This document shows positions 1 to 7,849 of a stretch of 58,278 nt of DNA, piece by piece (the stretch's first letter is position 1; the number at the start of each line of letters is the position of its first letter). Both the position numbers and the translations under genes were made by a program. The notes under the pieces were generated by a model, which did no database searches, was not told the origin of the DNA, and was given only the letters and a program-made list of their open reading frames with translations. This DNA comes from Janthinobacterium sp. BJB426 (GTDB lineage Bacteria; Pseudomonadota; Gammaproteobacteria; Burkholderiales; Burkholderiaceae_D): NCBI RefSeq assembly GCF_002735705.1, contig NZ_PDZL01000027.1, forward strand, positions 1 to 58,278. Direction: 5' to 3'.

Positions 1-20
1 CAGATGTGTATAAGAGACGG
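1..20. other. Residual Nextera/Tn5 adapter at contig end
   Basis: Bases 1-18 match the 3' part of the Illumina Nextera read-1 adapter: the Tn5 mosaic end preceded by its C. One mismatch follows at base 19, where A of the mosaic end is read as G. This is sequencing-library DNA rather than genome, so the biological sequence starts at about base 19-21. Confidence 0.93.
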
Positions 21-118
21 GTAGATTACCATAGGCTGAGGGGGCTCAAGGTGGGCGGCAGCAGCGAAGGGTAGCGTGGACAGCATCGGCGCCACCAAAA
101 AGTTGAAAAGGACGCAGC

Positions 119-646
119 ATGCACAAGCTGAACGATACACAGGCGCGGCCTGATGCGCCGCAGCGGCAGGCACGCCAGCGCAAGATCGATGCATGGCTGC
201 AGGTTGCAGCCAGCCTCAGCGAACAGATCGCTGCCGAATTACAGACTGCCACGGACCAGCTTCAGGGCAAAGGAATGGCAGACCTGCAGCGCGCGACGGT
301 ACTGGCGCAACGCTTGGCAAGGAATAGTAAGGCCATGCACGATACTCTCGGGACACTGTTTGACAGGAGTGAAAAAAGCGAGGAGCATGGAATCAAAAGC
401 ACGGAGGATTGCACCATGGACGAGCAGCTCAACGCACTCGCAAAAGACATGGCTGGTGTAAAAGCGGATATTGCCGTTCTCAAGGCGGATGTCGGCAACT
501 TGAAACTGGACTTGGCAGTGGTGCGCTCCAATTATGCGACCAAATCCGATGTGGCTGAGGCGAAGTCGGCTGTCATTCTGTCGTGTGTGGGAACGATAAT
601 TGCTATGTCGGGCGTGGCGTTTGCTGTGGCTAGGCTGGTGCACTAG
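119..646 (+). CDS. Hypothetical coiled-coil protein with C-terminal membrane anchor
   Basis: I do not recognise a named family for this 175-residue protein. Residues 1-95 are polar, Gln/Ala/Arg-rich and probably helical. Residues 100-140 carry heptad-like repeats (KADIAVLKADVGNLKLDLAV) typical of a coiled coil. A single hydrophobic segment at about 152-172 ends the protein, giving a tail-anchored layout seen in many small phage-holin-like and DUF1640-like proteins. An AAAAGGA Shine-Dalgarno lies 6 nt before the chosen ATG. A second in-frame ATG at 416 is preceded by GGAGG at good spacing, so a 76-residue form containing only the coiled coil and anchor may also be made. No neighbour on the left is available because the contig begins here. 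Confidence 0.7.
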   Translation: MHKLNDTQARPDAPQRQARQRKIDAWLQVAASLSEQIAAELQTATDQLQGKGMADLQRATVLAQRLARNSKAMHDTLGTLFDRSEKSEEHGIKSTEDCTMDEQLNALAKDMAGVKADIAVLKADVGNLKLDLAVVRSNYATKSDVAEAKSAVILSCVGTIIAMSGVAFAVARLVH

Positions 647-692
647 CTTGTTGCGTTAGTGGCGGCGCTAGTTATTAGAACTTGAATGGAGG

Positions 693-730
693 AAAAAACG
701 CCTTGCGCTGCGCGCTTTGGGCGATTTTTT
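693..730. terminator. Possible bidirectional terminator
   Basis: An A-run and CGCC at 693-702 face GGCG and a T-run at 720-730, with a 17-base GC-rich loop. The stem is short. It lies 47 bases after the hypothetical gene and could end its transcript. Confidence 0.35.
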
Positions 731-773
731 CTACCTGGACTTTGAGCTGGTGGCTTTTTGACCTTGCGGGAAT

Positions 774-798
774 AAAAAAAGCTCCCTTGCGGGAGCTT
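774..798 (-). terminator. Rho-independent terminator of tRNA-Ser copy 1
   Basis: Read on the minus strand, an 8-bp perfect stem (AAGCTCCC / GGGAGCTT) with a GCAA tetraloop is followed by a run of seven T. It lies 13 bases downstream of the tRNA 3' end. Confidence 0.9.
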
Positions 799-809
799 CT
801 CTTATGTAT

Positions 810-901
<92 letters not shown>

Positions 902-1198
902 GTTTACTGCGGTCTATTCATTCAAACTGGCGCGCCGGTTTGAACGAGGCGCTATTTTAGCATGGGTGTTGTTGGGTTGGGTAGGGGGTTTATTGCTAAT
1001 CTTGCTTTTGAAAAGCAAAAACCATTTGGGCGATTCGGGGAGGCTCGCGCGCGTGGATTCCCGTCTTTGAATTTGCTGCCTTGGCGCACGCGTAAAAACC
1101 AATTTGGCAATTCGGAGAGCCCCGCGCAAATATGCGCGGGGCTTCGAATCCCACGCGCAAGGCGCGCAGGCGCCTTGCTCCTTTCCGCCGCCACAAAT
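902..1198. other. Noncoding spacer between the tRNA-Ser copies, with a perfect hairpin at 1119-1142
   Basis: No convincing gene lies here. The one clear structure is a perfect 10-bp inverted repeat, GCCCCGCGCA (1119-1128) and TGCGCGGGGC (1133-1142), around the tetraloop AATA. It has no T-run, so it is not a standard terminator; a REP-like element or a processing signal between tandem tRNA transcripts are alternatives. Confidence 0.6.
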
Positions 1199-1223
1199 AA
1201 AAAAAGCCCCCTTGCGGGAGCTT
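1199..1223 (-). terminator. Rho-independent terminator of tRNA-Ser copy 2
   Basis: Same hairpin as at 774-798 but with one C/A mismatch in the stem (1208/1219). A seven-base T-run on the minus strand follows it. Confidence 0.82.
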
Positions 1224-1234
1224 TCTCTATTTGT

Positions 1235-1326
<92 letters not shown>

Positions 1327-1402
1327 ATTTGCTGCGGTCTCTCCCGCATTGCTGCGAGAAGGCAAGATTATAGCAGCCCGCGGCGAAAAGAAAAGGACTA
1401 TT

Positions 1403-2692
1403 TTAAGCCGTCAGATGCGTCAGGCCCCCCATGTACGGGCGCAGCACTGGCGGGATCTCGACGCTGCCGTCTGCCTGCTGGTAGTTTTCCAGCACGGCGA
1501 CCAAGGTGCGGCCCACTGCCAGGCCGGAGCCGTTCAGGGTGTGCGCCAGTTCCGGCTTGCCGGCGGCGTTGCGGAAACGCGCCTGCATGCGGCGGGCCTG
1601 GAAGGCTTCGCAGTTCGACAGGGACGAGATTTCGCGGTAAGTATTTTGCGCCGGCAACCACACTTCCAGGTCGAAGGTCTTGGTGGCGCCGAAACCCATG
1701 TCGCCCGTGCACAGCGACATCACGCGGTATGGCAGGCCCAGGCGTTGCAGGATGGCTTCCGCATGGCCGACCATGTCATCGAGCACCTGGTACGACGTGT
1801 CCGGATGCACCACTTGCACCATTTCCACCTTGTCGAACTGGTGCTGGCGGATCATGCCGCGCGTGTCGCGGCCATAGCTGCCAGCTTCCGAACGGAAGCA
1901 TGGCGTGTGGGCCGTCATCTTCAGGGGCAATTGGTCGAGCGCCAGGATTTCATCGCGCGCGATATTCGTCAGCGACACTTCCGAGGTCGGGATCAGGTAG
2001 AAGGTCTCGCCCTCGCCTTCCGCGCCGCCTTTTTTCACCGAGAACAGATCGGCTTCAAATTTCGGCAGCTGGCCCGTACCGCGCAGCGAATCGGCGTTGA
2101 CCATGTACGGCGTATAGCATTCCGTGTAGCCATGCTCGTCCACGTGGGTGTTGAGCATGAATTGCGCCAGTGCGCGGTGCAGGCGGGCGATGCCGCCTTT
2201 CATGACGGAGAAGCGCGAACCGGTCAGCTTGGTGGCCACTTCGAAATCGAGGCCCAGCGGGGCGCCCACGTCGACGTGATCCTTGACTTCAAAGTCAAAC
2301 GTGCGTGGCGTGCCGACCTTGCGCACTTCCACGTTGCCCGACTCGTCCGTACCCAGGGGCGACGATTCATGCGGCAAGTTCGGCACGGCCATGATGAAAT
2401 CGCTCAGCTTGGCTTGCACGACGCTCAGGGCCGCTTCATCGGCTTTCAGCTCATCGCCCAGGCCGGCCACTTGTGCCATCACGGCCGAGGTGTCTTCCCC
2501 CTTGCCTTTCAACATGCCGATTTGCTTGGACAGCGCATTGCGCTTGCCCTGCAGCTCTTCGGTGCGCGTCTGGATCGCCTTGCGTTCGGCTTCGAGGGCG
2601 GTAAAACCTGCCACGTCGAGCTGGAATTTGCGCGTCGCCAGGCGTTCTGCGACGTTGGCGATGTCTTTACGGAGAAGTTGGATATCTATCAT
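1403..2692 (-). CDS. serS: Seryl-tRNA synthetase
   Basis: A 429-residue cytoplasmic class II aminoacyl-tRNA synthetase that attaches serine to tRNA-Ser; it also primes selenocysteine tRNA where that system exists. The N-terminal 110 residues form the tRNA-binding helical arm, starting at MIDIQLLRKDI. Class II motif 2 (CFRSEAGSYGRDTRG) and motif 3 (GSGLAVGRTLVAVLENYQ) are intact and the length is normal for the family. The start is the ATG that gives the conserved N-terminus; a longer in-frame ATG at 2725 would add 11 unconserved residues. No strong Shine-Dalgarno is visible. Two cognate tRNA-Ser genes follow on the same strand. In many Proteobacteria serS directly follows rarA, but here about 3.1 kb of other genes intervenes. 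Confidence 0.98.
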   Translation of the reverse strand: MIDIQLLRKDIANVAERLATRKFQLDVAGFTALEAERKAIQTRTEELQGKRNALSKQIGMLKGKGEDTSAVMAQVAGLGDELKADEAALSVVQAKLSDFIMAVPNLPHESSPLGTDESGNVEVRKVGTPRTFDFEVKDHVDVGAPLGLDFEVATKLTGSRFSVMKGGIARLHRALAQFMLNTHVDEHGYTECYTPYMVNADSLRGTGQLPKFEADLFSVKKGGAEGEGETFYLIPTSEVSLTNIARDEILALDQLPLKMTAHTPCFRSEAGSYGRDTRGMIRQHQFDKVEMVQVVHPDTSYQVLDDMVGHAEAILQRLGLPYRVMSLCTGDMGFGATKTFDLEVWLPAQNTYREISSLSNCEAFQARRMQARFRNAAGKPELAHTLNGSGLAVGRTLVAVLENYQQADGSVEIPPVLRPYMGGLTHLTA

Positions 2693-2826
2693 GGGTGGAT
2701 GGCGGTGCCGATGTATCGAAAGCACTCATTGTACCAAGACCCTGTTCACTTCGATGAGTTTTGCGCAAGGTCAACCATCGTCATGGCAGCCTGGCTGGGC
2801 ACTCGCGCCCGCTTTACAACCGGTGT

Positions 2827-3030
2827 TCAGATAAAGGCGGCTTTTTCGGCAGCGGTCAGGCGGCGGGCGCTGACGGTAACGACAGGCATCGTGCTGTCGG
2901 CAGCCTGGGCGACCACGGTGCTGCTGGCGCTCACTTCCACGGTATTCGCGCCGGCGGTGGCGAAGCTGGCGCCGATGGCGATGATGGCGGCGGCGACAAA
3001 GGTGATTTCCATGTTTTTCAGTGCGTTCAT
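2827..3030 (-). CDS. Small exported protein, unknown function
   Basis: A 67-residue protein with no family I recognise. Residues 7-27 are hydrophobic (FVAAAIIAIGASFATAGA) and end in a plausible signal-peptidase site, so it is probably exported to the periplasm. The mature part would be about 38 residues, with the segment TMPVVTVSARRLTAAEK resembling many short periplasmic proteins of Oxalobacteraceae. A GGAG Shine-Dalgarno 8 nt before the ATG supports translation. It lies between the MocR regulator and serS on the same strand, separated from the regulator by about 150 bp, so it probably has its own promoter. Confidence 0.62.
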   Translation of the reverse strand: MNALKNMEITFVAAAIIAIGASFATAGANTVEVSASSTVVAQAADSTMPVVTVSARRLTAAEKAAFI

Positions 3031-3179
3031 GATGTTACTCCTGGTTAGTTTGTTTCGTTGACTGCTGCTGGTATGGTGGTACTTTAGCCAACGGCCACGA
3101 ACAACGCCACCGGCTTGCGACCAGCAGCGAAAAACAGGGAGCGAACGGTGAAAAACGGGGACTGAAGCGCAAAGAATAG

Positions 3180-4601
3180 TTACAAGGCGTCCTTGACGAG
3201 ACGACCGAGGCGGCCAATCGCCTGCTCGATGCGCGGCGTCCACGCATTGCCGCAATTGAGGCGCAGATAATTGCTGAACTTGCCCGAGGCCGAGAACAGC
3301 TGGCCCGGCATGTACGCCACGCCGTCCGCGATAGCCTTGCCATGCAGGGCCAGCGCATCGACTTGCGGCGGCATCTGCACCCACAGCACGAAACCGCCCT
3401 GCGGCTCGGACAGCATGCACTCAAGCGGAAAACTGGCCGCCACGGCATCGGACATGCGCGCGATGCGCTGCACCAGGGTGCGCCGCATCTTGCGCAATTG
3501 CTGGTCGTAGCTGCTGCCATCCAGAAAATCGGCCAGCACGGCCTGGAAGAAATGGCTGGTGGCGCCGCTCGACACGGTTTTCAGCAAGGCCACTTCCTGC
3601 GCGAAACGCCCGGCCAGCACGTAACCGACACGCGAGGCGGGCGTGATGGCCTTGGAAAACGAGGAGCACAGCAAAACGTTGCCGCTCGTGTCGTAGGCTT
3701 TCACGGGCCACGGCCGCTGCGGAGCAAAGCACAGGTCTCCATAGACATCGTCTTCCACCAATGGAATATTGAATTCAGACAGCAGCCCCGCCAGCCGCTT
3801 CTTGTTTTCTTCCGGCATGACGCAACCCAAAGGATTATTTGCGTTCGGCACGAACAGGCACGCCTGCACGAGGCCCGCGCGCAAGGCCAGTTCCAGCGCG
3901 TCGAGCGACGGCCCCGTCTTCGGGTCGGTGGGAATTTCCAGCGCCTTCATGCCCTGGCTTTCGATCATTTGCAGCAGCACGAAATACGTGGCCGACTCGA
4001 TGGCGATGGTGTCGCCCGGCTTGGCGACGGCGCGCAAACACAGGCTGATCGCTTCCGTGCAGGAATTCGTCACGACGATCTCGTGCGGGTCCAGCTTGCC
4101 CCAATCCAGCGCGCGGCGCGTAACCTGGCGCAGAAAATTGCCTTCGCTGACGTCGTAGCAGCTGACCTTGCTCAGTAACGCGGGCTCGCGCCGCGCCACG
4201 GCGCTGATGGTGCGCTGCATGCGCTTGATCGGCAGGATCTCGTCGGGCGGCCAGGCCGTGCCCAGCTGCACGATATTCGCCGTCTCGTTGTCCTTCAGCA
4301 CGCGCATCAACAGATTGTTGATGCCGACAAAGGCCGGCTCCTTCAAGTGCTGGGCGTCCGCGCTGCACGGGCGGCGCGGCGCGCGGTGGCGCACGAAATA
4401 GCCGGACTGGGGCCGCGCATCGACTTGCCCCCGGTCTTCCATCAGGCGCAAGGCTTGCATCACGGTGCTGATCGAGATCCGCTTTTGCTGCGCCAGGTGA
4501 CGAATCGACGGCAAGCGGTCGCCGGGCGCAAACACGCGCGAGTCGATCAGGGCGCCCAGCTCGTTGGCCAGGTGCTCGTACAGATTCAAATGCGCGCTCA
4601 T
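3180..4601 (-). CDS. MocR-type PLP-dependent transcriptional regulator
   Basis: A 473-residue GntR-family regulator of the MocR subgroup: an N-terminal winged helix-turn-helix (about residues 5-75, core GDRLPSIRHLAQQ and STVMQALRLMEDRG) fused to a fold-type I aminotransferase domain (about 110-470). The pyridoxal-phosphate lysine is in the motif SSFSKAITPASRVGYV. Members sense an amine or amino-acid ligand through PLP and control the adjacent, usually divergent, gene. The ATG at 4601 is chosen because GAAGGG lies 6 nt upstream; the ATG at 4607 is too close to it. Divergent from it are a DUF2917 gene and an epimerase, the probable targets. Effector unknown. Confidence 0.9.
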   Translation of the reverse strand: MSAHLNLYEHLANELGALIDSRVFAPGDRLPSIRHLAQQKRISISTVMQALRLMEDRGQVDARPQSGYFVRHRAPRRPCSADAQHLKEPAFVGINNLLMRVLKDNETANIVQLGTAWPPDEILPIKRMQRTISAVARREPALLSKVSCYDVSEGNFLRQVTRRALDWGKLDPHEIVVTNSCTEAISLCLRAVAKPGDTIAIESATYFVLLQMIESQGMKALEIPTDPKTGPSLDALELALRAGLVQACLFVPNANNPLGCVMPEENKKRLAGLLSEFNIPLVEDDVYGDLCFAPQRPWPVKAYDTSGNVLLCSSFSKAITPASRVGYVLAGRFAQEVALLKTVSSGATSHFFQAVLADFLDGSSYDQQLRKMRRTLVQRIARMSDAVAASFPLECMLSEPQGGFVLWVQMPPQVDALALHGKAIADGVAYMPGQLFSASGKFSNYLRLNCGNAWTPRIEQAIGRLGRLVKDAL

Positions 4602-4681
4602 GTTCATCCCTTCAGTATGCGGCTGCCGCGCGCGGCACGCACAGATACAGTTGCCGAGTTTTTTGATAAGCACAGTCTACG

Positions 4682-4712
4682 ACGAAATGTACTGTATTCA
4701 TCACAATTTCGT
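4682..4712. promoter_or_regulatory. Candidate operator in MocR/DUF2917 divergent region
   Basis: The 180-bp divergent region holds a perfect 7-bp inverted repeat, ACGAAAT (4682-4688) and ATTTCGT (4706-4712), with centres 24 bp apart. It sits in an AT-rich stretch where promoters for both directions would lie. Assignment to the MocR protein is an inference. Confidence 0.4.
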
Positions 4713-4781
4713 TTTCCTGCATCTGTCATGGTTCGTCGCAAGCGCCTAAGCTGTTCCTGTCAGCACAACAGGAGCGATGCC

Positions 4782-5072
4782 ATGCATACCGACCACGAAT
4801 TACGCAGCGAACGGCCCTTGCGCCTGGAAAAAGCGCACGCCAGGGTCATCGAATGCCTGTCCGGCACGGCGTGGATCACGGCCTACGCCCAGTTCGAGGA
4901 TTGCGTGCTGCGCAGCGGCGAACGCTATACGATACCGAATGACGGCCTGGTGCTGGTCGAAGCCGTAGGCAGCGGACACATCCGCGTGCATGGCACAACC
5001 ACACCCCGGCCCACCCTGCTGCGCTGGCTGCACCTGGCACTGCCTCACACACTGAATACAAGGAATACATGA
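4782..5072 (+). CDS. DUF2917 domain protein
   Basis: A 96-residue protein matching the pattern of DUF2917: an alternating beta-strand, cupin-like small domain with the conserved G.AWIT, D..L..GE and LVEA elements. The biochemical role of the family is not established; it is common beside transcriptional regulators in Betaproteobacteria. GGAG lies 7 nt before the ATG. Its stop codon overlaps the start of the following epimerase gene in an ATGA, so the two are translationally coupled. It is transcribed divergently from the MocR regulator, suggesting regulation by PLP-linked metabolites. Confidence 0.75.
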   Translation: MHTDHELRSERPLRLEKAHARVIECLSGTAWITAYAQFEDCVLRSGERYTIPNDGLVLVEAVGSGHIRVHGTTTPRPTLLRWLHLALPHTLNTRNT

Positions 5073-5806
5073 TTCAAGAACCACTGCGCGTCCTCGTCAC
5101 GGGCGCCGCCGGCATCATCGGCACCGCTTTCTGGAAGCGCCGGCACGGGGAATTCTCCCTGCGCCTGGCCGACCTGCACACAGGCAAGCTGGCCGAAGCG
5201 CCCTGCCCATCCATCGAGCTCGACGTCAGCGACTATGCGGCCTGCCTGGCCGCCTGTGCCGATATCGATGTGGTGCTGCACCTGGCCGGCGTGCCGCACG
5301 CCAGCGCCGATTTCGATGCGCAACTGCTGCAGCCGAACATTGTCGGCACGCACAACATCTTCCGCGCGGCGCAGGCGCAGGGCGTGCAAAGAGTGGTGTT
5401 TGCCAGCAGCGCGCAAGCCATCGAAGGATATCCGCTGGACGTGCAAGTGCAGGAAAACATGCCGGCCCGTCCAGCGAACATGTATGGCGCCAGCAAGGCC
5501 TTCGGTGAAGGCGTCGCTTCCGCGTTCGCGCACCAGCATGGCATGACGGCGATCGCCGTGCGCATCGCCAACGTGGCCAACTTTGCGCCAGGCCAGGAGC
5601 ACAGCGCGCGCGACATCGCCGCCTTCATCAGCGAACGGGACGTGGTGCAGTTGCTGGCCCGCTGCATCGTGGCGGATGTACCGGCCGGCTACCACGTCGT
5701 GCATGGCGTGTCGGACAACCGCTACAAGCGGCTAGCCATCGAAGCAACGCGCCGGCTGGTGGGCTACGCGCCGCAGGATGACGGTTTTAGCTTGCTGGGA
5801 CTGTAG
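5069..5806 (+). CDS. NAD(P)-dependent epimerase/dehydratase (extended SDR)
   Basis: A 245-residue cytoplasmic short-chain dehydrogenase of the extended (NAD-dependent epimerase) class. The Rossmann glycine motif TGAAGIIG is at residues 11-18, the serine region FASSAQA at 111-117, and the catalytic pair is Tyr139/Lys143 (YGASK). Small size and the N-terminal layout resemble uronate dehydrogenase-like sugar dehydrogenases, but the substrate cannot be assigned from sequence. Coupled by a 4-nt overlap to the DUF2917 gene. The stop codon is 2 bp from the convergent rarA stop, so there is no room for a terminator between them. Confidence 0.85.
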   Translation: MIQEPLRVLVTGAAGIIGTAFWKRRHGEFSLRLADLHTGKLAEAPCPSIELDVSDYAACLAACADIDVVLHLAGVPHASADFDAQLLQPNIVGTHNIFRAAQAQGVQRVVFASSAQAIEGYPLDVQVQENMPARPANMYGASKAFGEGVASAFAHQHGMTAIAVRIANVANFAPGQEHSARDIAAFISERDVVQLLARCIVADVPAGYHVVHGVSDNRYKRLAIEATRRLVGYAPQDDGFSLLGL

Positions 5807-5808
5807 CC

Positions 5809-7116
5809 TCAGCCCTTCCCTGCTTTCCTGTCCAGCTCGCGGAGCCAGGCCAGCTTGTCGGCAATTTTACTTTCCAGGCCGCGCGGCACGGGCTGGTACC
5901 AGCCCGGTTCGGCCATGCCGTCCGGGAAGTAGGTTTCACCGGCCGCATACGCATCGGGTTCGTCGTGCGCGTAGCGATAGGCGTGGCCGTAGCCCAGTTC
6001 CTTCATCAGCTTCGTCGGCGCATTGCGCAAGTGCACGGGCACTTCCTTCGACTTGTCCTTCTTGACAAACGCCATGGCCGTATTGAAGGCGTTATAGCCG
6101 GCATTGCTTTTCGCGGCGATCGCCAGGTAGATGACGGCCTGGCCCAGCGCCAGCTCGCCTTCGGGCGAACCGAGCCGCTCATACGTTTCCGCAGCGTCGT
6201 TGACCATGGTCAAGGCACGGGGGTCGGCCAGGCCGATGTCTTCCCAGGCCATGCGCACGATGCGCCGCGACAAATAACGGGGGTCGGCGCCGCCGTCGAT
6301 CATGCGGCAAAACCAGTACAGGGCCGCGTCCGGGTTCGAGCCGCGCACGGATTTATGCAGGGCGGAAATCTGGTCATAGAAATTGTCGCCGCCCTTGTCG
6401 AAGCGGCGCGAATTCAAGGTGAGCGCATTGTCGACGAAGGCCGCGTCGATTTTGGTCGTGCCCGTCGAGCTGGCGGCCGTCTCGGCCTGTTCCAGCAAAT
6501 TCAGGAAGCGGCGCGCATCGCCGTCCGCGTAGCCGATCAGGGTATCGGCGGCCGCCTCGTCAAAGGTCAGGTGCGTCAGGGCCGTGGACTGCGCCTTGGC
6601 CAGCAACTGCTTCATCTCGTCTTCGTTGAGCGACTTTAATACATACACTTGCGCGCGCGACAGCAGCGCCGAGTTCACTTCGAAACTGGGGTTTTCCGTC
6701 GTCGCGCCGATGAAGGTCACCAGGCCCGATTCGACGAAGGGCAGCAAGGCGTCCTGCTGCGATTTATTAAACCTGTGGATCTCGTCGACAAATAATAAAG
6801 TGTGCTTGCCGAACTGGTCCAGGCTGTGGCGGGCCTGGTCCATGGCTGCGCGGATATCTTTTACACCCGCAAACACGGCGGACAAGGCGATGAATTCGCT
6901 GTCGAACGCGTTCGCCATCAGCCGTGCCAGAGTCGTCTTGCCCACGCCGGGCGGCCCCCACAAGATCATCGAGTGTGCCTTGCCCGCCTCGAACGCGAGG
7001 CGCAGCGGCTTGCCCACGCCCAGCAGATGCGTTTGGCCGATGACTTCGTTCAGGGTGGCTGGCCGCAAGGCTTCGGCCAGCGGCTGGCGTGGTGCGGTGG
7101 AAAAGAGATCCGCCAT
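5809..7116 (-). CDS. rarA: Replication-associated recombination protein A
   Basis: A 435-residue AAA+ ATPase (RarA/MgsA, homologous to yeast Mgs1 and human WRNIP1) that acts at stalled replication forks. Walker A (GPPGVGKT) is at residues 54-61 and Walker B (LLFVDEIH) at 107-114; sensor 1 follows in FIGATTENPSFE. The C-terminal half contains the tetramerisation domain, including the KSVRGSNPDAALYW segment. It is third in the minus-strand series ftsK-lolA-rarA, 73 bp after lolA, and AGGT precedes the ATG. In Escherichia coli the same order continues to serS. Confidence 0.97.
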   Translation of the reverse strand: MADLFSTAPRQPLAEALRPATLNEVIGQTHLLGVGKPLRLAFEAGKAHSMILWGPPGVGKTTLARLMANAFDSEFIALSAVFAGVKDIRAAMDQARHSLDQFGKHTLLFVDEIHRFNKSQQDALLPFVESGLVTFIGATTENPSFEVNSALLSRAQVYVLKSLNEDEMKQLLAKAQSTALTHLTFDEAAADTLIGYADGDARRFLNLLEQAETAASSTGTTKIDAAFVDNALTLNSRRFDKGGDNFYDQISALHKSVRGSNPDAALYWFCRMIDGGADPRYLSRRIVRMAWEDIGLADPRALTMVNDAAETYERLGSPEGELALGQAVIYLAIAAKSNAGYNAFNTAMAFVKKDKSKEVPVHLRNAPTKLMKELGYGHAYRYAHDEPDAYAAGETYFPDGMAEPGWYQPVPRGLESKIADKLAWLRELDRKAGKG

Positions 7117-7189
7117 AATGAGTTACCTAATAAGAATGCAAAAGCCCCGCATTGCTGCGAGGCTGGCTCATACGCAAGGCGCGACAGTC

Positions 7190-7846
7190 TTAATTATTAA
7201 TGACGTCGGCACCCTTGGGCATGACAAATTTAAAGTGATTAGCCGAAAGCGCCGGATTTTTCTGGAAATTCTTGAACGCCAGCACCGACGTCTGACCGAA
7301 CGAATCGCGCAATTCCATCGCTTCCGGCACGCCATTGCGCAGGCCGATGGTGATTTCGTCAAACGTTGTGTCCTTGGCTTTCGGCGTCGCTTTCAGCCAT
7401 TCCAGGCCATCGCGCGTGCCCGCTTCAGCCAGGGTGAAATTCTTTTCCAGGTCGTTGCTGCCGAACAAGATGGCCGCTGGCGAGGAACCGAGCGCGTCGC
7501 CCAGTTTCTTGACCGTTACCTGGCTCAAGTCCTTGTCATAGATATACAGCTTGTCGCCATCCGCTTGCAGCAGCTGCTCGTACGGTTTCAGATACGTCCA
7601 GATGAACTTGCCTGGACGGGCAAACTCGAACGTGCCACTGGCCGGTGTCGACACTTTCGACTTGCCGCTGGCGTCCGCCTTCTTGACCTGGCGCTGCACG
7701 AACTCGCCCTTGGCCGACTTGGTGCCGGCCGCAAAGCTCTTGAACTGTTCCAACGCGCTGGCCGAGGCACTGGCCGCGAACAGCAGGCCGCAGGCAACGC
7801 TGGCCGCGCCGATCATCATTTTTGCTGCGAAAGTATTGCTTTTCAT
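7190..7846 (-). CDS. lolA: Outer-membrane lipoprotein carrier protein LolA
   Basis: A 218-residue periplasmic chaperone that takes lipoproteins from the LolCDE transporter to LolB at the outer membrane. Residues 1-30 are a cleavable signal peptide (hydrophobic core IGAASVACGLLFAAS, cleavage after the SASA region). The mature protein starts LEQFKSFAAGTKSAKGEF, followed by the alternating strands of the open beta-barrel and the LolA-family segment GTFEFARPGKFIWTY. The start lies 3 nt after the ftsK stop, so translation is coupled to ftsK. Confidence 0.96.
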   Translation of the reverse strand: MKSNTFAAKMMIGAASVACGLLFAASASASALEQFKSFAAGTKSAKGEFVQRQVKKADASGKSKVSTPASGTFEFARPGKFIWTYLKPYEQLLQADGDKLYIYDKDLSQVTVKKLGDALGSSPAAILFGSNDLEKNFTLAEAGTRDGLEWLKATPKAKDTTFDEITIGLRNGVPEAMELRDSFGQTSVLAFKNFQKNPALSANHFKFVMPKGADVINN

Positions 7847-7849
7847 TCT

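Noticed and set aside
1349..3061. A long plus-strand reading frame of 570 codons opposite serS
   Set aside because: It is the antisense of serS and its downstream neighbour; its residue make-up (His/Arg/Gln-rich) and lack of a ribosome site mark it as a shadow of a high-GC gene.
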